Source of the DNA: Alkaliflexus imshenetskii DSM 15055 | Lineage (GTDB): Bacteria > Bacteroidota > Bacteroidia > Bacteroidales > Marinilabiliaceae | Direction of reading: 5' to 3' | DNA: 64,000 nucleotides | Assembly (NCBI RefSeq): GCF_000517065.1 | Contig: NZ_KI912105.1 | Location: 3,721,641-3,785,640 of the forward strand | Translations under genes and position numbers: made by a program | Part shown: positions 8,807-18,188 of the stretch, in pieces | How the letters are laid out: each line of letters starts with the position of its first letter | Position numbering within the stretch: position 1 is the first letter of the stretch | Notes under the pieces: model-generated | What the model saw: only the letters and a program-made list of their open reading frames with translations | Databases searched by the model: none | Told to the model about the DNA's origin: nothing

Positions 8807-9463
8807 ATGCCATTTGTGTGTGAACTCATAAAATCAGGTTTTCGGTCATCATTGCTGATGGTAATGTTGTTGGCGATTGACACGCATGCTTTATTGGGGC
8901 AGGTTGCAGTAACACGTGAGGACAATCAGCTTATTGAGAAGTATCATATTCTGAACAGAACCGACTCTGTGATGGATGGGGTTTACCAGCTTTTTTACAA
9001 ATCGCACTTAATTGAACAGGGAAATTACACACGAGGTCGCAAAACCGGCGTATGGACTTATTTGAATCTTGGGAACACTTTTGAGTTTCAATACGATTAT
9101 GACGCTGATTCCCTTATCAGAATAGCTGGTGCCAGTCGGCAAATGTTGTTGCCTTATGAATCACCATGTATGTTTTTGGGCAGTTCTCTTGTGCCGTATG
9201 CGTTTCTTACGTCACGGGTAGGATACCCTGCCGAAGCTTTTAAAAAAGGTGTTCAGGGTAAAGTTGAATTGGTGTTGGTGATTGATACTACCGGGCAGAT
9301 TAAGCACCACTATGTAGTGAATAATGATAGGCCGTTGTTATCTGATGCCGTGCTGCGCGCGGTTGATAAGTTTCCACCTGATTGGCGATGGATTCCTGCC
9401 CGCTCTAACAAAGCCCACATTGAGAGTACATATACCATCACCATACACTTTGATTTGCATTAG
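8807..9463 (+). CDS. Exported MORN-like/TonB C-terminal domain protein
   Basis: 218 aa. A hydrophobic stretch (SSLLMVMLLAIDTHALLG) forms a signal peptide or anchor. Residues about 45-85 hold MORN-like repeats (DGVYQLFYKSHLIEQGNYTR, then GRKTGVWTYL). Residues about 140-218 form a TonB_C domain (KKGVQGKVELVLVIDTTGQI, then AVDKFPPDWRWIPARS). It lacks the Pro-rich spacer and classic anchor of a working TonB, so a direct energy-transducing role is doubtful. The ATG at 8807 directly follows the preceding terminator. This combination occurs widely in Bacteroidota; the function is not known. Confidence 0.82.
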   Translation: MPFVCELIKSGFRSSLLMVMLLAIDTHALLGQVAVTREDNQLIEKYHILNRTDSVMDGVYQLFYKSHLIEQGNYTRGRKTGVWTYLNLGNTFEFQYDYDADSLIRIAGASRQMLLPYESPCMFLGSSLVPYAFLTSRVGYPAEAFKKGVQGKVELVLVIDTTGQIKHHYVVNNDRPLLSDAVLRAVDKFPPDWRWIPARSNKAHIESTYTITIHFDLH

Positions 9464-9499
9464 ATTCATTTGGTGTAAAAAAGAAGGTGCTCTGAAAAT

Positions 9500-9520
9500 G
9501 ATTGTCTGCAACAGACAATC
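9500..9520. terminator. Hairpin between convergent genes
   Basis: GATTGTCTG, loop CAA, CAGACAATC: a perfect 9-bp stem in the gap between the TonB_C gene and the convergent kinase gene. There is no long T run, so it is a weak terminator at best. Confidence 0.45.
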
Positions 9521-9641
9521 CCATGTAATCTATTATCTGACTTTCGACATTCTCCTCAAAGGCATCATAAGAGATTCCTCGTGTGACGCACCATTGCACT
9601 ACTTTACCTCTAAAATCTTACGTCTTGTCAAATTTGCCTTT

Positions 9642-11819
9642 CTAGTTTTGGTTAAACGTGGAAGTGAGTATGTTCATAGCCGACATCTCATTGTTTTCCA
9701 AAATACTTAACAATATTGGAATGGTTATGGGCGTTTTAACTGCATCGTTTAAGCCCATCGACAATAAGCGCTCCTTTCGTTTGGGATCCAATTGATTTGA
9801 CAGCCCAATGAGCTGCACCTTGTTTTGTATCCCCCTTATTTTTGGTATTAACTCCTGCCAAAATGGAAGCAAATCCACCGCAATAAGGATATACCTGATA
9901 TGATTGGAGAGCAGCATGGCTTTAGTTTCTTGTGCATTTTGTGCCCAGAAAATCTGATAATTTATTGGTTTTGAATTGTTGCTCAGCTCCAAATAGATCT
10001 CCTCTGTGGGCGCCACCACCATTATCTTTTTTATCATAGTGGACGGGCCGCAAGAAACTTGCAGATAGGTAGACTCTTGTGGAAAGAGTAAATCAGGCAA
10101 TACACATCTGAATTCAGAACCTTTACCGGGTTCAGATATTATCCACGGATGGCCGCCCATAAACTGTATCAGGCGCGATGCGATGGAAAGACCCAAACCC
10201 ATGCCCGCGAACTCTCGGGAGTAGCTGTTGTCAACTTGCCTGAAATGCTCAAAAATCTGTCGGTGTTTGTCTTCGGGTATGCCAATTCCGGTGTCTCTCA
10301 CATAAAATTCATAGAGCTGAGGTGCTTTGTGCTTGATACCAATTTCGATTACACCTTTTTCGGTGTATTTAATGCTATTGGATAAAAATATGGTAAGAAT
10401 CTGTTTCAACCGCTCTACATCGGTGGCAATGCCGTTTCGCTTGATGCCTGCCGGCAACTCAAAAAACAGTTTGATCTCTTTTGTGGATCCTATCTTGTCT
10501 TGTGCGTACTCATGCAATTGATGCAATAGCAACTCAAAGTCGCATATATCAACGTTTAAGTTCAAAAGGCCAGCTTCCAGTTTAGAGAAGTCTATCATAT
10601 CATTAATCTGTGTCAGCAGATCTTTGCCGCTTCTCCTGATGAGTTTAATAAACTCTTTACGCTCATTTACCTCAATGTCGGGTTCGGCCAATAGTTCGGC
10701 AAAACCCATAATGGAGTTCATTGGCGTGCGAACTTCATGTGAGAGGTTGGACAAAAACGATGACTTCAATCTGTCGCTCTCTTGTGCCTTAATTTTTAGC
10801 TCATCCAGTTCTTTTCGTTTTTCGATGCTCTCAGTAAGGTTGGTGATCAGAAACACCAAGGCCTGTGTGCCAAAATAGTTGATCTTTTTTACTTTGATTT
10901 CAACTGGTACAGGTGAAGCATCCCTTGGGTAGGATATGCTTTTGAAACTGGTGCCTTCACTCTCCGAAATAATCTGCGGGCTTGTGGCTATTGCTTTTCG
11001 AAAGTCGCTGGATGAGAGTCCGGTAATGGCATTGCCAACCATCTCTTCGTGACGAATGCCATACATTTGGCAGGCAAGGTCGTTGGCTTCGAGAATTGTT
11101 CCGCCATAATCTTCCACCACTACGGCAACCGGTGCCATATCAAACACTCTTCTGAGCAGAATCTTGCTCTCTTCTATGAGTTTCTCTTTGGAGTCGTTAG
11201 CAGGTGTTTCAGAAATTCGCTCCAGCGTAATGAGTATGTTTTGGCTTGAATTGTTTTTTCCATTGCGGTACCAGCAAGCTTTGTAACGGCACTTTGTGTT
11301 GGGCGAAAAGAATGCGTTGGTTGTAATGCCACTTGTTTGTTCATTGTGCGATAACGAAAGTGATAAGGCAGTGGATATGTGTGCAGGTAATATATTATAT
11401 AACAACAATCGGTGCATGTTTTCGGGTGAAGTCCCAAAAATAGAAGCAAATGCAGGGTTAACATACGTAAGAATTCCATCGGTACGCATCACGGCCGAAG
11501 GGGTTGGATGGCTATTGAGTATCACGAAATCTGAAAGGTTTTCTTTGGCGTCGGCTTTTTCCGGAACATTAGAGGTATCTGTTTCCAGTGAAGCACTTTT
11601 TTTTCGTTTCAGATTGTTTCTGAAATTGATATATAGAAAAACGGCCAACGCAATCCCTAATAATGCCAGCACGATATAAACTGTCTGTTGTATTTGAACA
11701 ACAGACTCTTTAGAGATGGTGTCAGTTAGCAAATAGGGCACAAAGAGAGCCCATTTAAAAACAGGCAACTCGATGGATGTAATTTGCTGGAAGCTGGTCA
11801 GTATGTAAAGGTTTATCAT
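9642..11819 (-). CDS. PAS sensor histidine kinase with degenerate C-terminal receiver
   Basis: 725 aa. One clear membrane helix at about residues 46-68 (VYIVLALLGIALAVFLYI) and a possible hydrophobic segment at 20-31. PAS domains lie at about 95-200 and 222-335. HisKA has the phospho-acceptor His361 in LSHEVRTPMNSIMGFAELL. The HATPase has DTGIGIP (Asp509) and GMGLGLSIA. The C-terminal part, about 597-712, looks like a receiver, with a probable phospho-acceptor Asp649 (ILIAVDLLPF). The acidic pair is replaced (VVAPTEE) and the usual Lys-Pro is Thr-Pro (KTPIT). It may be a hybrid kinase with a pseudo-receiver. No partner regulator is adjacent; the signal is unknown. Confidence 0.9.
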   Translation of the reverse strand: MINLYILTSFQQITSIELPVFKWALFVPYLLTDTISKESVVQIQQTVYIVLALLGIALAVFLYINFRNNLKRKKSASLETDTSNVPEKADAKENLSDFVILNSHPTPSAVMRTDGILTYVNPAFASIFGTSPENMHRLLLYNILPAHISTALSLSLSHNEQTSGITTNAFFSPNTKCRYKACWYRNGKNNSSQNILITLERISETPANDSKEKLIEESKILLRRVFDMAPVAVVVEDYGGTILEANDLACQMYGIRHEEMVGNAITGLSSSDFRKAIATSPQIISESEGTSFKSISYPRDASPVPVEIKVKKINYFGTQALVFLITNLTESIEKRKELDELKIKAQESDRLKSSFLSNLSHEVRTPMNSIMGFAELLAEPDIEVNERKEFIKLIRRSGKDLLTQINDMIDFSKLEAGLLNLNVDICDFELLLHQLHEYAQDKIGSTKEIKLFFELPAGIKRNGIATDVERLKQILTIFLSNSIKYTEKGVIEIGIKHKAPQLYEFYVRDTGIGIPEDKHRQIFEHFRQVDNSYSREFAGMGLGLSIASRLIQFMGGHPWIISEPGKGSEFRCVLPDLLFPQESTYLQVSCGPSTMIKKIMVVAPTEEIYLELSNNSKPINYQIFWAQNAQETKAMLLSNHIRYILIAVDLLPFWQELIPKIRGIQNKVQLIGLSNQLDPKRKERLLSMGLNDAVKTPITIPILLSILENNEMSAMNILTSTFNQN

Positions 11820-12244
11820 TAAATCATTTTTTGAGTGATTTTAACTTTAAAATACGATTAATTTGATTGTCAGTTAAGTTTTTCAACCCTATATTTTGTT
11901 CTCGAATCAAATTTTTATTCGGTTAATTATTGTTTTTTATTTCGCTTCAAATCTTATCATTCAATGCATTTGTGTCATTATTCTGGGGTTAAGATTTTAT
12001 GATTACACTTATTTCTACAGCATCATTACAAGCCAATTTGCTGCAAAATAACACACTTGATGAGATGTTCGAATCGATTTTAACTTATTTTAAATATACG
12101 CTATTTCCTAAATTTTGGAAATAGTGTAATAAATTTTCATGAATTTTTCATTCAATGATGGGATTTAACGATTACTCTCCGGATTGAAGAGAATTCTTAT
12201 CTTTGCAGGGTTTTAATACTAACGCCCATAAACTATCAAATAAA
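11820..12244. other. Divergent gene-free stretch with hairpin upstream of argS
   Basis: AT-rich 425-base gap between the kinase and argS. It contains a hairpin at 12101-12124 (CTATTTCC, 8-base loop, GGAAATAG) and a -7 box TATCTTTG at 12198-12205 that fits an argS promoter with a start about 34 bases before the ATG. No T run follows the hairpin, so it may be the end of an undetected short transcript or an operator. Confidence 0.5.
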
Positions 12245-14038
12245 ATGACGACAGAACTTCAGATAAAGAAACTGGCCATGGAAGCGGTTCACGCTTTGTA
12301 TGGTGAAACTGTTGATGATAAATTGGTTCAGGTTCAGATGACACGGAAGGATCAGGATGGTGATTTTACGGTGGTGACTTTTCCACTGTTGAAATTCTCA
12401 AAAAAGAAACCTGAAGAAACGGGGGAGGATATTGGGCGTTATTTACAGAGTATGATGCCGGAAATAGCATCATATCAGGTAATTAAAGGATTTTTGAACC
12501 TCACGCTGTCACATGATTATTGGATTGGTGTGCTTAACCATATTTTTTCGGATGAGCAGTATGGCTTTGTGCCTGTAACCGATTCGTCGCCAATGATGAT
12601 GATTGAATATTCATCACCCAACACCAACAAACCGTTGCATTTGGGGCATATCCGAAACAATCTGCTTGGTTTTTCACTCTCACGCATTGCTCACGCCACA
12701 GGTAACCGAGTTGTTAAAACCAACATTGTGAACGATCGTGGTATTCACATTTGTAAATCGATGCTGGCCTGGCATAAATGGGGCGAAGGCGCCACGCCGG
12801 AGTCAACCGGTACAAAGGGTGATCACCTGGTAGGTGAGTTTTATGTGATGTTTGACCAGCATTACAAGAAGGAATTGGCGCAACTAATAGAGAGCGGATT
12901 AACCAAGGAGGAGGCTGAAAAACAATCTGCTTTGATGGCCGAAGCCCGTGAGCTGTTGCGCAAATGGGAAGCTGGCGACCAGCAGGTGGTACAGATGTGG
13001 GAAATGATGAATCAATGGGTTTATGCCGGTTTTGATGTGACCTATAAAGCCATGGGCGTTGATTTTGACAAGATTTATTACGAGTCTCAGACCTATTCTG
13101 TTGGCCGCGACATGGTTCTCGAAGGACTTGATAAAGGCGTTTTCTACCGTAAAGAGGATGGCAGTGTTTGGGTTGATTTAACAAGCGATGGACTGGACGA
13201 AAAGTTGTTGCTTCGCAGCGATGGAACCTCGGTTTACATGACGCAGGATATCGGAACAGCCAAATTGCGATTCGACGACTATAGCATCGATAAAATGGTG
13301 TATGTGGTAGGTAATGAGCAGGATTATCATTTTAAAGTGTTGTCGCTGGTGCTGGATAAACTTGGATTCAACTGGGGTAAAGATTTGGTGCATTTCAGCT
13401 ACGGAATGGTTGAGCTTCCTGAAGGCAAAATGAAGTCGCGCGAAGGCACCGTGGTAGATGCCGATGATTTGATGGCTGAGATGATTAAAACTGCCAGGGA
13501 TATGTCACGTGAATTGGGCAAGCTGGAAGGTTATTCAGATGAGGAGGCCGAACAAGTTTATCGCATGATTGCACTTGGTGCGCTCAAATATTTCATCCTG
13601 AAAGTGGATCCTCGCAAAACCATGACCTTTAATCCACGCGAATCCATCGATTTTAACGGAAATACCGGGCCATTTATTCAATACACACATGCACGTATCC
13701 AATCCATATTCCGTAAGGCAGAAGAGAAGGGAATTGTTTGGAAGGGGGCAGCACCTTCCGGTTTGGAACTTAATGAAAAGGAGAATAACCTGATTCGTAC
13801 CATTGCCAATTTTGGCAATGTGGTGAGTGAGGCATCTGCCATGTATAGTCCTGCTCTGGTGGCCAACTACATGTATGAGCTGGCCAAGGAGTACAATCAG
13901 TTCTATCACGACAGTCCTATCCTTTTTGAAGAGAATGAACCGTTACGTGAAATGCGCCTTACACTTTGTAAGGTAGTTGGTAATATTATACGCAAAAGTA
14001 TGTGGCTTCTTGGAGCCGATGTACCCGACAGGATGTAG
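12245..14038 (+). CDS. argS: Arginyl-tRNA synthetase
   Basis: 597 aa from the ATG at 12245; the frame is open further upstream, but the -7 box lies in that part. Class I motifs: the HIGH signature as NTNKPLHLGHIRN and the KMSKS-like GKMKSREGT. The C-terminal DALR anticodon-binding domain includes FGNVVSEASAMYSPALVANY. It charges tRNA-Arg with arginine in the cytoplasm. Length is normal. A terminator follows the stop. Confidence 0.97.
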   Translation: MTTELQIKKLAMEAVHALYGETVDDKLVQVQMTRKDQDGDFTVVTFPLLKFSKKKPEETGEDIGRYLQSMMPEIASYQVIKGFLNLTLSHDYWIGVLNHIFSDEQYGFVPVTDSSPMMMIEYSSPNTNKPLHLGHIRNNLLGFSLSRIAHATGNRVVKTNIVNDRGIHICKSMLAWHKWGEGATPESTGTKGDHLVGEFYVMFDQHYKKELAQLIESGLTKEEAEKQSALMAEARELLRKWEAGDQQVVQMWEMMNQWVYAGFDVTYKAMGVDFDKIYYESQTYSVGRDMVLEGLDKGVFYRKEDGSVWVDLTSDGLDEKLLLRSDGTSVYMTQDIGTAKLRFDDYSIDKMVYVVGNEQDYHFKVLSLVLDKLGFNWGKDLVHFSYGMVELPEGKMKSREGTVVDADDLMAEMIKTARDMSRELGKLEGYSDEEAEQVYRMIALGALKYFILKVDPRKTMTFNPRESIDFNGNTGPFIQYTHARIQSIFRKAEEKGIVWKGAAPSGLELNEKENNLIRTIANFGNVVSEASAMYSPALVANYMYELAKEYNQFYHDSPILFEENEPLREMRLTLCKVVGNIIRKSMWLLGADVPDRM

Positions 14039-14060
14039 ATTGACCAAAAAGATATCAGGA

Positions 14061-14106
14061 AAATGCACCGATACATGCAAACTAAGCAGTACGGTGCATT
14101 TTTTTG
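14061..14106 (+). terminator. argS terminator
   Basis: AAATGCACCG, a 21-base loop, CGGTGCATTT followed by TTTTT. A perfect 10-bp stem 22 bases past the argS stop. Confidence 0.85.
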
Positions 14107-14109
14107 CTA

Positions 14110-14604
14110 TCAATCAGCTTTTAAAAGTACCATGCTCAAAGATGTCAATAACCTGAGAACTGTGGATGTGTCCTGACCTGTTAGGATGTTAAGCACTTTT
14201 TCCTCTTGTTGAAATGGCGGTAAATCTGAGCCAAGAATCGCACGAATTTCTTCGATTGTGGCTTGCGGTAAAAATTTCCTGTAGCTGTCAATAGCCAGCG
14301 CTTCCGTACTATTTTGTTGAAAGCTACTACTTTTCAAATCTATCATGCAAATATCAAGCAGTTCGGCGCAGGCCGATTTAACAGGGTCTCCACTGCCGCT
14401 AGTATCACGTAAGGACCAACTGCTGTATTCATACTCTGTCTGGCTAAGCTGCTTGTGATACGCACTGTTTTCGCCAAAAGCTCCCTTTAACACCAGGAGC
14501 GTCCCTTTCTTCCAGGCGCTCCAGTCGAATGGTTTCTGATCAAGTTTTTTTCTGCGTTCTTCCAGAAGCGGAAGAAATGAGAGTTTATGTTCTGTTGGAT
14601 TCAT
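14110..14604 (-). CDS. Hypothetical protein, unrecognised
   Basis: 164 aa from the ATG at 14604 (MNPTEHKLSFLPLLEERRKK); an ATG at 14634 would add 10 residues. No signal peptide or membrane helix is seen; it is probably cytoplasmic. It has three Trp in the first third and an alpha-helical C-terminus. No motif known to me. It stands alone on the minus strand between argS and the SusC gene, and its 3' end abuts the argS terminator. The reading frame is long and has plausible codon use, so it is probably a real gene. Confidence 0.65.
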   Translation of the reverse strand: MNPTEHKLSFLPLLEERRKKLDQKPFDWSAWKKGTLLVLKGAFGENSAYHKQLSQTEYEYSSWSLRDTSGSGDPVKSACAELLDICMIDLKSSSFQQNSTEALAIDSYRKFLPQATIEEIRAILGSDLPPFQQEEKVLNILTGQDTSTVLRLLTSLSMVLLKAD

Positions 14605-14935
14605 GCATGGGGTATGTTTATGTTGGACTGGCATTTATCTACCTAAATTTAGCATAAAGTTGATGGTAATCCACGATGGTTTGGTTTTTATTCTCTATAT
14701 TTTTTTGTTTTAATGATGTATGTGTTTGACTGTTAGTGATGTTTGTGATTTGTCGCAAGTGCAATCATTCTAAAATCTCCTTTTTAAAAAACCAAATAAA
14801 TTCACATTCTCAAAAGCGTAAAAATTTGGTTTGTCTGCCATCCATACAAGTCAATCCCGGCAATATTGGATTCTATCCCCATTATTGGTTATGAATAATG
14901 TCATATTGGGATTACAAAACCCCAATAAATGGTGA

Positions 14936-14966
14936 TTTCAGATATGAATGGTACAATATACTTTTG
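14936..14966 (+). promoter_or_regulatory. Likely promoter of the susC-susD operon
   Basis: TACTTTTG at 14959-14966 matches the TAnnTTTG box. TTTC at 14936-14939 is a near-match to the -33 box with a 19-base spacer. This predicts a leader of about 175 bases before the SusC ATG. Confidence 0.45.
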
Positions 14967-15064
14967 CTATCGTAATCCTACGCCCAATATTATATTAAAC
15001 TGATTGAATTTGTCACAGCCAATTCAATAGTGTTAGCCTAAAGTTTTGTCATGAATTAGCGTGG

Positions 15065-15086
15065 CGTCAGAACGGATGTTCTGGCG
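15065..15086 (+). other. Hairpin in the SusC leader
   Basis: CGTCAGAAC, loop GGAT, GTTCTGGCG: a 9-bp stem with one T-G pair, between the predicted start site and the ATG at 15147. It could be a post-transcriptional control element or an sRNA target site; no T run follows, so it is not a classical terminator. Confidence 0.45.
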
Positions 15087-15146
15087 GGGGCTATTGTTAT
15101 GACCTATTTCTGATTGCTTATTCGTTTAATAAATATGTAAATATAT

Positions 15147-18100
15147 ATGTACAGAACAAGATTTTTAATATTGATAATTTTGTTGGTGGTTTCCAGTCAC
15201 ATCATTGGACAAAGGAATACCATACGAGGCAGAATTACGGATGCCTACAATGGAAATCCAATAGCAGGAGCAACCATACACATTAAGGGCACCCAAAGGG
15301 CTACGTTGACCGATGAAGATGGCGGTTATCACCTGCATCCCAATGAAGGTCAAACATTGGTATTCTCCTTTTTAGGATATCAACAACAGGAGATTACTTA
15401 CACCACAGATATGCATCGCCTGGATGTAAAGCTGGAAGAGAACTCTACACAGGTAAAGGAAGTAGTGGTAACGGGTGTGTTGGGACTGAGACGTACCAGC
15501 CGCGAAATGGGAGGGGGTGCTCAGGTAGTTTCCAATGAGGAGTTGACACAGGGGAATCCGGTGAACCCGGTTACCGGACTTTCGGGGCGTGTAAGTGGTT
15601 TGCGCATAAATGTATATGATAGCAAGGTTGACCCTGATGTGCAGATTGTGATGCGTGGCTCTCGCTCACTGCGTGGCAACAATGCGCCATTGTATGTAGT
15701 AGATGGTGTTCCGGTACCTGACATCCGCCGTCTTAATCCCAATGATATTTCAGAGATTACTGTACTCAAAGGAGCCAATGCGGCTGCGCTTTACGGCTCT
15801 GAAGGTGTTAACGGTGTGATATTAATTTCAACCAAAAAAGGTGAGCGTGGGAAAGGTGTTATAACATACTCAAATACAACCGGATTTTCGACGGTCTATA
15901 TGTTGCCACCTGCTCAAACGCAATTCGGACAGGGTGTGGATGGTGTGTACAACCCAACACAATATCAATCCTGGGGACCGGCATTTGATGGCTCATTAAA
16001 GCCTTTTGGCCCGGTATTACCTGATGGCACTCAGCACATGGTGTTGTATGCAGCACCCGATAAAGATGTGCGCGAAGAGATGTTTCAAACCGGCGTATCG
16101 GTTCAGAACAATTTGTCCTTGTCGGGTGGCGACAATGTGTCGTCCTATTTTGTGTCCGTTCAGGATGTGCTTATCAATGGCATCATTCCGGAGGACGAAA
16201 GCCGTCGTACCGGTGTTCGCTTTAATGGTTCGCGTCAGTTTGGTAAACTCACCTCGGCGTATAGCATAAACTATTCGCTTACCAGGAATAATACCACACC
16301 CGATGGTCCATGGGTTACGATGTACCAAATGCCGGCCAATTTTCCCATTGAGTTAATGAAGGATTGGCAGAATCCCAATTCCATTGCCAACCCGCATAAC
16401 TTTTTTACCGATCAGCACCGCAACCCTTATTTCCAGATAGACAATGTGAGAAATGAGCTTACACAACAGCTCATCAACGGAAAATTGGAATTCGACTATG
16501 TGTTTACACCCTGGTTTAGTGCCAAGTGGCGTGGCGGTTTGTACAGCACAGCTAATGAAACACGTAACACTACCGGCAAATTTGAAGCCGCTGGTCGCCG
16601 AAATGTAGCAGGTAGTGTAACTGATGGCAGCAGTAACTTCCGCAGATTCAACAGCGATTTGATTCTCTCTTTCAATAAAGTTGTTGGGCAATGGAAAAAC
16701 CGCCTTATTTTGGGTAACAATCTTCGCGATGACTACACCAAAACCATTAGTGTGGGATCCAACAACCTGCTTTTGCCAGGACTCTTTAACCCGGGCAGCA
16801 GAACGGGCGAATTAACCGGAAATGCTACCATATCCCAGTATCGTCAGTCGGCTGTGTATGGTGAGTTTTCTACTGCATGGAACAACATTTGGTTTGTAAA
16901 CGTAACCGGCCGTAACGAATGGGTTTCCGTTTTAAGTAAAGATAACCGTTCCTACTTTTATCCCGGTGTAAGCACTTCGTTTGTGTTCAGCGAAGCTCTC
17001 TCCTCGTTGACGGAGTTTACGCCGTTGTCATTTGGTAAGCTATATCTTTCGTACAACAAAACCGGCAATGTGAATTTGGCTCCTTATGCATTAAACAATG
17101 CCTACAGTCAGACCAACGGTTTTCCTTATGGCAATTTGGTGGGTTTTACTCCATCATCCACATACCCAAATCCCGACATTGAACCGGAGTTTGTAACTTC
17201 CTGGGAAATTGGTACTCAGATGAGTTTCTTTAATAACAGATTGTCGGTTGAAGCCGGGTACATCTATTCTGATTCTGAAGGACAGATTTTCAACGCCAGC
17301 ACCTCGCGTGCTACAGGCTACAGTTCAGCACTGGTCAATGCCGGACGCATGACCAACAACATCATCGAACTGTCGGTTAGCGGCGATGTGATTCGTGCCG
17401 GTGATTTTAAATGGAACCTGGCCTATAACTTTAGCCACATTCGCAACGATGTAAAAGAACTCTTCGAAGGGTTAGAGTCGTTTGCCATCTTTCGCCAGTC
17501 TTACGCTGCTGTGGGGGAGCAATATCCAGCTCTATATGTGAAAGATTATGCGCGTGATTCGCAGGGTCGTGTGATTGTGGATGGTACAACCGGACATCCG
17601 ACACCTGCAACAGAGCTTACCCATTTGGGTACCATGGTGCCACCTTATATGATGGGTTTGAACTCTCTGTTTACTTATAAGAATCTCTCCTTGGGAATGT
17701 TGTTTGATTGCCGTTTGGGTGGTTGGATGTACTCCGAAGTGGCAAACCGCATGATTCAGAACGGTACCCATCCAATGACCACGGAGTATAACCGCCAGCC
17801 TTTTGTCTTTCCAAATTCTGTGATAGAGACTGCCCCTGGTGTGTTTGAGCCTAACACCAGTGTGCTTGCGCAGGGCAGTGGTAATGCCACCTTTTGGACT
17901 GATCATGTGGCCGAGTATCACATTAACTTTGCAGCGCCCGGCGACTATCTCAAATTACGCGAGTTGAACCTGAATTACAACCTTCCACAAACGTTACTAA
18001 GCCGCCAGAATGTGATTAGTAATGCGAGTGTGGGAATGTATGCCACCAACCTCTTTCTCATTACGCATAAGGACAATGATCTAGGTGATCCTGAATATCT

Positions 18101-18185
18101 GTATAACAATACGTCAGGGTATTACAGTTGGCGTCAGGTGCCGCCTTATCGCACAGTCGGTTTCAATGTGAATGTAGTATTTTAA
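15147..18185 (+). CDS. SusC/RagA family TonB-linked outer membrane protein
   Basis: 1012 aa. Signal peptide at about 1-21, ending HIIGQ. A carboxypeptidase-regulatory-like domain at about 25-100 (NTIRGRITDAYNGNPIAGAT) is followed by the TonB-box region KEVVVTGVLG near 106. The plug domain spans about 115-225 (SGRVSGLRINVY, PLYVVDGVPVPD, ISEITVLKGANAAALYGSEG, NGVILISTKKG), followed by a long 22-strand-type barrel ending in an aromatic C-terminus (RTVGFNVNVVF). It is the outer-membrane channel of a TonB-driven uptake complex whose lid is the SusD partner 3 bases downstream. No anti-sigma (FecR-like) signalling domain is seen at the N-terminus, and no glycan enzyme lies nearby. At 1012 aa it is an ordinary SusC size. 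Confidence 0.95.
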   Translation: MYRTRFLILIILLVVSSHIIGQRNTIRGRITDAYNGNPIAGATIHIKGTQRATLTDEDGGYHLHPNEGQTLVFSFLGYQQQEITYTTDMHRLDVKLEENSTQVKEVVVTGVLGLRRTSREMGGGAQVVSNEELTQGNPVNPVTGLSGRVSGLRINVYDSKVDPDVQIVMRGSRSLRGNNAPLYVVDGVPVPDIRRLNPNDISEITVLKGANAAALYGSEGVNGVILISTKKGERGKGVITYSNTTGFSTVYMLPPAQTQFGQGVDGVYNPTQYQSWGPAFDGSLKPFGPVLPDGTQHMVLYAAPDKDVREEMFQTGVSVQNNLSLSGGDNVSSYFVSVQDVLINGIIPEDESRRTGVRFNGSRQFGKLTSAYSINYSLTRNNTTPDGPWVTMYQMPANFPIELMKDWQNPNSIANPHNFFTDQHRNPYFQIDNVRNELTQQLINGKLEFDYVFTPWFSAKWRGGLYSTANETRNTTGKFEAAGRRNVAGSVTDGSSNFRRFNSDLILSFNKVVGQWKNRLILGNNLRDDYTKTISVGSNNLLLPGLFNPGSRTGELTGNATISQYRQSAVYGEFSTAWNNIWFVNVTGRNEWVSVLSKDNRSYFYPGVSTSFVFSEALSSLTEFTPLSFGKLYLSYNKTGNVNLAPYALNNAYSQTNGFPYGNLVGFTPSSTYPNPDIEPEFVTSWEIGTQMSFFNNRLSVEAGYIYSDSEGQIFNASTSRATGYSSALVNAGRMTNNIIELSVSGDVIRAGDFKWNLAYNFSHIRNDVKELFEGLESFAIFRQSYAAVGEQYPALYVKDYARDSQGRVIVDGTTGHPTPATELTHLGTMVPPYMMGLNSLFTYKNLSLGMLFDCRLGGWMYSEVANRMIQNGTHPMTTEYNRQPFVFPNSVIETAPGVFEPNTSVLAQGSGNATFWTDHVAEYHINFAAPGDYLKLRELNLNYNLPQTLLSRQNVISNASVGMYATNLFLITHKDNDLGDPEYLYNNTSGYYSWRQVPPYRTVGFNVNVVF

Positions 18186-18188
18186 ATT

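Larger units (their letters stand above)
14605..15146. other. Gene-free stretch holding the SusC promoter and leader
   Basis: 542 bases with no coding frame. The left half is AT-rich with short repeats of CCCCATTATTGG/CCCAATAAATGG type. The right half carries the likely promoter of the SusC operon and a leader of about 175 bases with one strong hairpin (listed separately). Confidence 0.5.

Noticed and set aside
9324-9710. Plus-strand frame after the TonB_C gene
   Set aside because: It overlaps the TonB_C gene in another frame and runs into the kinase gene antisense; composition is not protein-like.
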